Source: Chrysomallon squamiferum (Eukaryota; Mollusca; Gastropoda; Neomphalida; Peltospiridae). Taken from it: DNA of 50,000 nt. This document shows, one piece after another, positions 42,153-50,000 of this stretch. Numbering within the stretch: position 1 is the stretch's first letter; each line of letters begins with the position of its first letter. Where the stretch lies: positions 45,336,595 through 45,386,594 of the forward strand of contig CM022665.1 of the NCBI GenBank assembly GCA_012295275.1, given 5' to 3'. The position numbers and the translations under genes are program-made. The notes below the pieces were generated by a model. The model had not been told where the DNA came from, did not search any database, and saw nothing but the letters and a program-made list of their open reading frames with translations.

Positions 42153-45100
42153 AAGAACAAGAACAAAAACAACAGCAGTAACAATAATAATGAAAAAGGC
42201 GAGGCTGGAGATTAATAATGTTAATAATAATTATTATGATGGTGAGATAATAAAAACATTAGTACGTGTGTGCATAAGTGCGCGTACGAAGATAATTAAT
42301 CACATGCACATGTGTTCGCGAGAAATTTCCGTGCCAGAAAGGCGTGTTCAATCCATAACTGTTGTCGTTGTTTTAAAAGCTACTCCTTCCCGAAAAAAAA
42401 AAAAAATTAATAAATATCTCGTAAGTTATTATTATATTAATCTGGGCTGAGTTATAGTTATTAATTACATGACGTGAGTTAGTATTAGCAATCACGTGAC
42501 ATAGTATTAATAATATGACGTATGTTACTATTAATAATCTTAAGTGAGTTAGTATTAATAATATGACGTGAGTGTGTATCAATAAATTGACGTCAGTTAG
42601 TATTAATAATATGACGTAAGTTAGTATTAATAAATTGACGTGTTAGTATTAATAAATTGACGTGTTAGTATTAATGTGACGTAAGTTAGTATTAATAACA
42701 TGACGTAAGCTGTTAATAACCTGGCATTTATACGAATAATATGACATGATGTAATGTTAATATAATGTGATTGAGATGGTATTAATACAGCTTTTTTACA
42801 AGCTGAAATAAAAACACGTGTTACAATCATTTATTTCTGGTTTATTTCTTCTTCTTTTTTTTTTCTTTCGAAAATATACAATACAGCTGTGAGTGTATGT
42901 GTGTATGTGTGTGTGTGTCTTCGTTTGTGCGTGCGTTTATATGTGAATTATGGTTGTGTGACCGTGTGCATTGTAAATGCGTTCGGTTCAAAATTCCCTC
43001 AAAAGTAAATTCATTTTCAACATTGTGGGTCAGGGATACCTGATATAACTAAAAATCTAACTGACATTTTAAGCAGTCAGTGATTAACAGTTCTTCTGCC
43101 ATCTATAATTATAACATTATTGTTTTTAAGTTATTCGACGGTGCTAACTTTATCGTTAATTACATCAAATGTATTAAATTAAACTCAAAAAATGTAAATA
43201 CTTAATACTGATCGACTGGTATTGATACATTTTACTTAATTTCTTTGTATCCATATACGGATTAAGGTTTGGGAACGCATCTTTTTCCTCACAATCAAAT
43301 TTTGATTAATAATAAAATTTATTTCGTCATGAAACATATATCAGTCTTATGTGACCCTCCTTTTCTAAATCCTGCACCCAGGGGCAAATCTATAATGGTG
43401 CCAATGAAGACTTCACCTTCCTTGCCACATAATCCAGGACGGGTCCCTTAAGCAACTTCAAAATTTAAACCAGAATCTGAGGTGCTGATAACTTATGTAA
43501 AAAAATAAAAAAAATAATAATAATAATAAAATAAAATAAAAATTAAATAGAACCAGCCTACTAAAGAAGATGACTATGGCTGGCCCAGATTTATTTGTTG
43601 TTTGCTAAGGAACCCCCAGAGCAATTCCACCACTGTCTACCTCTGTCCTTAATAACATACTCACCCATGGAAAAAGGAACAAATTCAAGATATTTTGCTT
43701 CTTTTCCTTCACGCGTCAGAAACCTTTCAGGCCGAAAGTTGTAAGGATCCTTCCAAACTTTGGGATCAAAGAGCAGCGCGTGTATGTTCGGAATCACAAT
43801 GGCATCCTTAGGAACTCTGTAGTTGCCGATCTGACCATCGTCGGAGAGCCCGTGAACAATAGCAAATGGCGCAATGTCTCCGAATCTCTGAATTTCATGG
43901 ATGGTAGCGTACGTGTACGGCAGTTTGCTTCTGTCTGCTAACACGACGACGTCATCGGAATCAGTGTTGGCGTCGATCTCGTCACGACAACGTTGCTGAA
44001 CGTCTGGATGGTGCAGCATAAAAATCAGACCCCATCGCAGTGTTGTTGACGTCGTCTCCGTGCCGCCAACGAAAAGGTCGCCGATGACTCGTAACAACTG
44101 ATCGTCTGCCGAGGAAATAATCAATACGATTATGTTGTTTGGAATTATTCATTATATATTTATTTATTTATTTGTTTTGTAATATTTGTAATAACTATAG
44201 ACGTCTCTACAATTATATTTATCTCATAAAATAAACGAAAGATCTCTTGGGGAAAAAAATAACAAACAAAACAAAAAGCACAACAAACAACAACAAACAA
44301 ACAAACAAAAAAAAAAAAAAAAAACATTTCCAGGCGCCTGATTTGTTTGGCAAGATACGGATATTAAGTTCTTCAAAAAAACAAAAACAAAAAAAAAGAG
44401 AATATCTAGCAGTCTAATAAAATAACAATAACAGTAACGGTTTCCAAAAAGTGATATAATGAAGCCTGTCTGAACCTAGCAATTGTTTCTCAACACGTTA
44501 CTGATGAAAATGGCTGCGGTATTTTAGGTATTTGACAGAATAGCTTACACGCAAGAATAAATGTGTTTGAATTAGTGCCAACTTCACTCGACACCATCAA
44601 ACGTCAGAAACCTTACTTGGGGGGATTGACATTTAATGTTGATTTGATTCCATTGACAGACGATTTGTTGTCTGTGAATTATAATACGTTTTATATCAAT
44701 ATCAATATATATATCTATATATATACACACAGACACATACACACAAACACACACACGAGAAAAGAAACCAGTTTTGGTTCTTCGAAAGGTTCATTTTTTA
44801 GGCTACATATCATGATCAGGGGATATTTTACTAGCAGCTTCTCATTCACAGATACACAGCTATTTAAGCCTTTGAATATTCACAGTCTGCAGGATCAAAC
44901 CTCCTCAGTCGTTGTTGACAGATATTCCCATTCCAACTGAGCTTGCGGCCTGTTTTGTCAGAGTCGCGGGTGATATGGGTTTTTTCTGTCCATGGGATAA
45001 CACAAACGAATAATTTCTATTAATAATATAAATGTAAAACAGAGAGAATTCTGTCGTCAGAGTTTTACAGCTACGTACGTATTAAAGTGTGTGTCCGTGA

Positions 45101-45820
45101 ATTTCCTGATCGTAGAAGTCAAAATAATTTAATTTAATCAGCGAGTTATACTCACCCGCCATGGTTGATCGAATCCCGTTAATTCGATTTTCTTCCATCT
45201 TCTTCAAATAGGCGTCGACGAAATCTCTCACGTTTGTCCCGTCGAAAGTCGACTTGTGCTCCTCTATGATGGTTCTCAGAAAAGTCCGGACGAATTTCAC
45301 GTTTGCGAGAACCTTGTTAAATTTGAAAACGTCGCCCGGGAGGTACCACAGAACGGGGAAGAAGTTCAGAACCGACGTGCCACCGATCAGTTTAAAATTT
45401 TCGTCAAATATCTCCAGAAATCGTTTAAACTGCGGATCCTTGTGTTCGAATCGCTTGTTAAACGCGATGGAGCAAATCACGTTGGCTATCGCGGTTGGGA
45501 TAAAATCGTTCGGATCGATGCTCGATCCGTCGATACCGTCTAAAATGCGGAGGAGGTCTTCGACTTCCACGCGGATCATTTCCTGTAGCGACGGCCGGCC
45601 GAATGTGAATTGTCGAAGACATTTCACGGTGAAAGTTCTGTGTTCTTTCCATTCCGTTCCTGATGTGTTCAACACACCTAAAGGATTAAGAATACGTTTT
45701 AGTTAATTAGTTAATTACAAATATATAATTATTTATAGCAAAAATTAAAAAATAGAAGAATGGAAGACATCGTGTTTTATTAAATAGCCTAAATATAATT
45801 TGTATAATTCCAGTTATTAT

Positions 45821-45860
<40 letters not shown>

Positions 45861-46227
45861 AGTTACCTTTCCCTTGTCCAACAATATCCACGGAGAATAT
45901 GTGGGGTCTGTTGGAGAAGATGCGACCGCGGTTGACAAAGGCTTCTTTAAACATCTTGTAACTGCTGACCACAACAACGAGTCTTCTGCCCAAATAAAAG
46001 CTGAAGACGTCTCCGTATTTGGCACGGAACTCTTCAAACAATTTCTCCCTGTTGTGGCTAGCCACTTGAATTAAACTTCCCACGAGCGGTAACGGGGTGG
46101 GTCCCGGTGGCAGGCCCGTGGGGTACAGCTTCGCGAAAGAGGAGACGATAACAAAGACAACGGAAAAGACGGCGAAGGATGCCAGCCAGTGGACTGTCTC
46201 CGCTGTTTCTACCACACCCACCATCAT
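41525..46227 (-). CDS. Cytochrome P450, CYP2-clan-like, copy B
   Basis: Duplicate of the 29420-34790 gene with the same four exon sizes: 46227-45867, 45677-45156, 44105-43665 and 41703-41525 (TGA rather than TAA). It is also 500 residues with all haem, I-helix, ExxR and PERF motifs intact. Amino-acid differences seen from copy A: D4G, I11T, T16A, V18F and G57S in exon 1; LQ to FK in exon 2; none in exon 3; and I to V, T to S, I to L and A to T in exon 4. Intron 3 is about 680 bp shorter than in copy A. Both copies look capable of function, so this is a young paralog pair rather than gene plus pseudogene. Confidence 0.93.
42416..42745. repeat. TGACGT-rich degenerate repeat in P450 copy B intron 3
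   Basis: Near-identical counterpart of the copy A array, with only a few point differences (for example CTGGCATTT for CTGACATTT). Repeat number has not changed since duplication. Confidence 0.85.
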
Positions 46228-46841
46228 GAACTGGAGAGAAATTCAGACAAGTGTTAAAATTATAAATCAGTACATTTCGAAACAGAAAAAATAAATAAAT
46301 AAAAAGACTAGTAATATTTCAGCATTAGCATTATTCTCAGAAGACGTGTATCCAAACCCATGTTTTCCAAGAGAACAACAAGGAACTAAACTGCTGTAAT
46401 ACACACATACTGTTCCTTTTTTTTTTTTTTTTTTTTTTTTTTGTTATCGCTGAACCCGTTATACTAACTATTTTCCAAGATAAGGCTAGCCTGCGTTGTA
46501 TTGTTCAAGCAGCCAGTGAATCCACAATACAAGCAGAACGCGACAGTTATCTGGGCTTTTGTGAAACGAATCCGGATTACCAGGCGCATCCAATTCTCCG
46601 TCTCCCGCCGTGGAATGTGATAATGACACCTCGGTACATTCCGTTTTTTGACGTGAGGTTAATGAACATAAATTATGATAATTATTTTCTCTATTACCAG
46701 TGTCACGTACTGTTAGTTGTCTTTACTAACTCGTTTAGACACAGTCACCGATCTATACAGGCATATACATCAGAACGTATGTACGTACGTACACACCTAC
46801 TTTTATATATGTATACATTTCAGTCAGGCGCAATTTTAGAT

Positions 46842-46874
<33 letters not shown>

Positions 46875-49059
46875 TCTTAAATCTACGAATATCTATGGAT
46901 TACTATAATCCTGATTTTTATTATTATTATTATTATTATTATCATCATCATCATCATCATCATAATTATTATTATTATTATTTATTATTTATATTATTTA
47001 TTTACTTATTATATATTTTATATTATTTTATATTATATTATATTATTTATTTATTTATTACAGAAAATAAAATAGCTTCTTCAGATTATAACCCTGTCAC
47101 AATAAACTGGTCACTGTACAGTAGCTCAAGCAGACGACAAATTAGGAGGTCACTTCATTTTGACAGCAGATGTCAGCACTAGAAGGCCCTAATTTACGCG
47201 CCATTTTTAGGCCAACGCCTCTCTTTTGATCTCTTCGCGTAAACTATCATAACTAACTAAAATGGCTGTCTTTTCTCCGTAATGTGTTATTTTCCTGTCG
47301 TCGTCAAAAGTGTACGTGTTTAGTGTGTTTTTATACTAGTTATTTGCTAAGTTATTTATCATATATTATCATGTATTATTTTACCAGCTGTTAATTTCAT
47401 TTCAGTCTAAGTCCTTTTTCTTGTTATTATTAGGTATTGTTGTCTTTAGTCGCTGGTTCAGTTCTCAATAATCGTTAGATGAATGCAATTGTACGTGTAA
47501 ATATGTCAAATAAATAAATAAATAAATAAATTAAATTAAATAATTATGTCGAAAGCAAAGGATGACGCGAGAAAATTATTATTAATAACTGATGCGGATC
47601 CGGGGTTGGGGGACGTCACTCGTGGCTCAAGCACCCCCCCTCCCACGTCATTTTTATGGTCTTAAAAACGTTTCGTGTTCAAAGTTAAATCCATCATAAT
47701 GGTAACACCCCCCCCACTCCGCCTTTCTGAAATCAGTGACCCGCCCCTGAGTTACCGAGTTACCCTGTTTAAATAAAGAAACTGGTAAGTGATATCACAT
47801 TTCTCTCTGTTTCTGCTTCAGGTCAAGGTGACATGTTTTCTTTGAGGATAATGTTTTAAAGATTTCGGTCAACGTCTGTAAGGGTACAGACGGGTTTGTC
47901 CCAAGCTTTGGTACACAGTTTAAGCTTTAAGTCTACACTTAGTCTACATAGATAAACTTTAAACTCATTAGCATGCAGTAGACGTAGATGTTCACCAGAG
48001 GCTTGATAAATTCAGGATAAGCACGTTCGAGGTTGTAAGAGGAATCGATCCTACCACATTCGATCTAACCACTGAACTAGTCAGTGTAGGTGATAATAAT
48101 AATAATAAAAAAAAATGTTGTTTAATAGTCTACATCCATAAATATTTTTGCTTGAATAATTATATTTTAAAATGCAGTGTTTTAATAAATGTAAAATAAT
48201 AAATAAATAAATAAAAAGTAAAATAAAATAAAATAAAATAAAATAGAATAAAAAGTAATGATTGATGATTTTGATTATAGATGTAACACCGACTGCTGAA
48301 ATAGAAGTTGTAAATGTTTTGTTTAACTAATAATAATAGTAACAGTAATAATTATAAAATTAATAATAAAATTAATAGTAATAATAATAATAATAATAAA
48401 AATAATAACTAAATAAAAAATGATAATTTTTTTTAATAACGACCAAACAACTGCCAGACAAGGATGATAATGGCGACAATAACAGCCAAAAAAGCAACAA
48501 CAACGATGATAATATTTAGTGTGGTTCATTTCCTAGAAGGAAGTTACAAACATCAAAGAGAAAGAAAAAAAAAAAAAAAAAAATTTTTGAAAAAATAACA
48601 CAAACAGCTCAGAAATATGAAACGTATAACAGCATTCCGAAACTAATTTTCTTTTCTCTATTATAATAATGAATGAAAGTACGGTCTGAGGTCGTTTTTT
48701 CCGCAGACGATAAAATTATAGTTCAGTGATGCTGAAACACAAAATAGTAGTGAGTTAAAGTAATTTGGCATGCCGGTATAACCTGTTAAATATACTAATC
48801 GTTACAGCACTGGTATATTAATACCAAATTTTCAAAATTTATCTTCTCGTTGTCTCTGTGACCTCTCTCTCTCTCATCTATCTCTTTCATCAGTCTCTGT
48901 AACTATTTCTCTCTATAACCTGTCTGTCTCTCTGGCTGTCTCGTTACAGCATTGGTATCTCTGTATCTGTTTCGCCTATTCCCTCTGTATCTCTCTCGTT
49001 CTCTCTCTCTCTCTCTCTCTCATCTCTCTCTGACTGTCTCTTTGTCTTTCTGTCTGTCA

Positions 49060-49139
<80 letters not shown>

Positions 49140-49172
49140 GTCTCTTTGTCTCTCTCTTTCTGTCTGTCTCTT

Positions 49173-49245
<73 letters not shown>

Positions 49246-50000
49246 GTTCGTTCTCACTTCTGTTGGTGTTATTTTGGTTTCTTTTACATCTGTAACTGAC
49301 AAGGCAGACTATTAACGCGTTGTGGCGTCTTGCACTGACTCTGTCAGACGTACGGACAGAGACTCTGAGGGGGAAAATCCTGAATCCGGTGTGGGGAAAG
49401 TCATCAGTGATATTGAGATCGCTGGCCTCAGGATTCGTGACATTCTCTAGATATCTCTCAGCGCTTGCCAGGCGGAACCAAGGGTTAGAATAACAGGCCT
49501 TCAAAAAATGCGCGTGATGAATTGTAATGAAGGATGTTGTTGTTGTTTTTTTCTGTCGGTTCCGGGAACCAGCATTAGTCACTTTTCGCGTGTTGTAGCG
49601 AAACTAGTCTGTACTAAAGCGAGTCCCCATGCTTTTGAAATAAAGATGGAAAATGTATCTGAGTCTCTTAAAAATGTATTAACATAAAATGTAAAAATAT
49701 CAACTAGAATCACTAAAGGTACAAACAGAAAATACGAAGTGAGCTGGAATATGGCCAGGAAGGATACAAAAAGTATGGATGAAAATCAAATCATGTACAC
49801 TAAAATATATCGCAAGGACAGTGGTACCCAAAAGTAAATATTCCTCATACTGGAAATAACGGAGGAAAAAAAAAAAAAAAAATAATAATAATAATAATAA
49901 TAATTAAAAAAAATTAAATTAACTTAAATTAACTTAAATTAAAAAAAAAAAGGAAGAGAAAATAACTGAATCATGACTGTTTTAATGATGTACACACATT
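46228..50000. other. P450 copy B 5' flank
   Basis: Collinear with the copy A flank: conserved promoter-proximal block at about 46440-46650, CA and ATT/ATC repeats (46843-46985), C-rich patch (47590-47760), TC arrays (48860-49241) and poly-A/AAT (49866-49905). No coding exon recognised. The window ends inside the duplicated unit. Confidence 0.55.

Larger units (their letters stand above)
39867..50000. repeat. Tandem duplication, copy B (runs off the right edge)
   Basis: It is collinear with 27745-38759. Relative to copy A it lacks about 600 bp (copy A 30262-30860), about 140 bp (31230-31368) and about 160 bp (36914-37075), and has different microsatellite lengths. The junction with copy A at 39866/39867 shares only GG with the sequence before copy A, so there is little microhomology. 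Confidence 0.95.

Overview
This window is AT-rich metazoan nuclear DNA. Genes are split by introns with GT-AG junctions, some introns exceed 2 kb, and microsatellites and homopolymers are very dense. The gene set suggests a lophotrochozoan, most probably a mollusc: a single-exon nicotinic-receptor-like Cys-loop channel, a single-exon ankyrin/SOCS-box protein and tandem clan-2 cytochrome P450 genes. The organism call is inference; there is no rRNA or mitochondrial marker to test it.

Layout, left to right. (1) 85-3587, minus: the first two coding exons of SYAP1, running off the left edge. (2) 3867-8439, plus: complete six-exon PSMG1 (proteasome assembly chaperone 1), head-to-head with SYAP1 across 279 bp. 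(3) 8440-11655: convergent intergenic DNA with an 87-bp tandem repeat. (4) 11656-20408, minus: ten-exon ZMPSTE24 (CAAX prenyl protease 1). Its linker exon holds a 30-bp coding repeat in which a 2-base loss breaks the frame. Tandem repeats also span two of its splice sites. (5) 22241-23959, plus: ankyrin-repeat/SOCS-box protein. (6) 26025-27275, plus: Cys-loop channel subunit preceded by a 110-bp GA tract. (7) 27745 to the right edge: a direct tandem duplication with a unit of about 12.1 kb. Each copy carries one complete four-exon P450 gene on the minus strand (29420-34790 and 41525-46227).

The first four annotated genes belong to unrelated housekeeping roles (trafficking/signalling, proteasome assembly, prenyl-protein maturation, putative Cullin5 ligase adaptor); nothing indicates that they work as a unit. 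The P450 pair is the one clear functional cluster. The two copies encode about 500-residue enzymes with all P450 hallmarks. They are almost identical from exon 3 through the promoter but about 4-5% different in exon 4 and the 3' flank, which points to gene conversion.

I found no RNA genes, no CRISPR arrays and no recognisable autonomous transposon. I also found no convincing novel multi-gene system. The most useful observations are the P450 duplication with its uneven divergence, the ZMPSTE24 frameshift inside a coding minisatellite, and the repeats that copy splice junctions. Exon boundaries were set by eye from splice consensus, reading phase and family similarity; a few may be off by a base.
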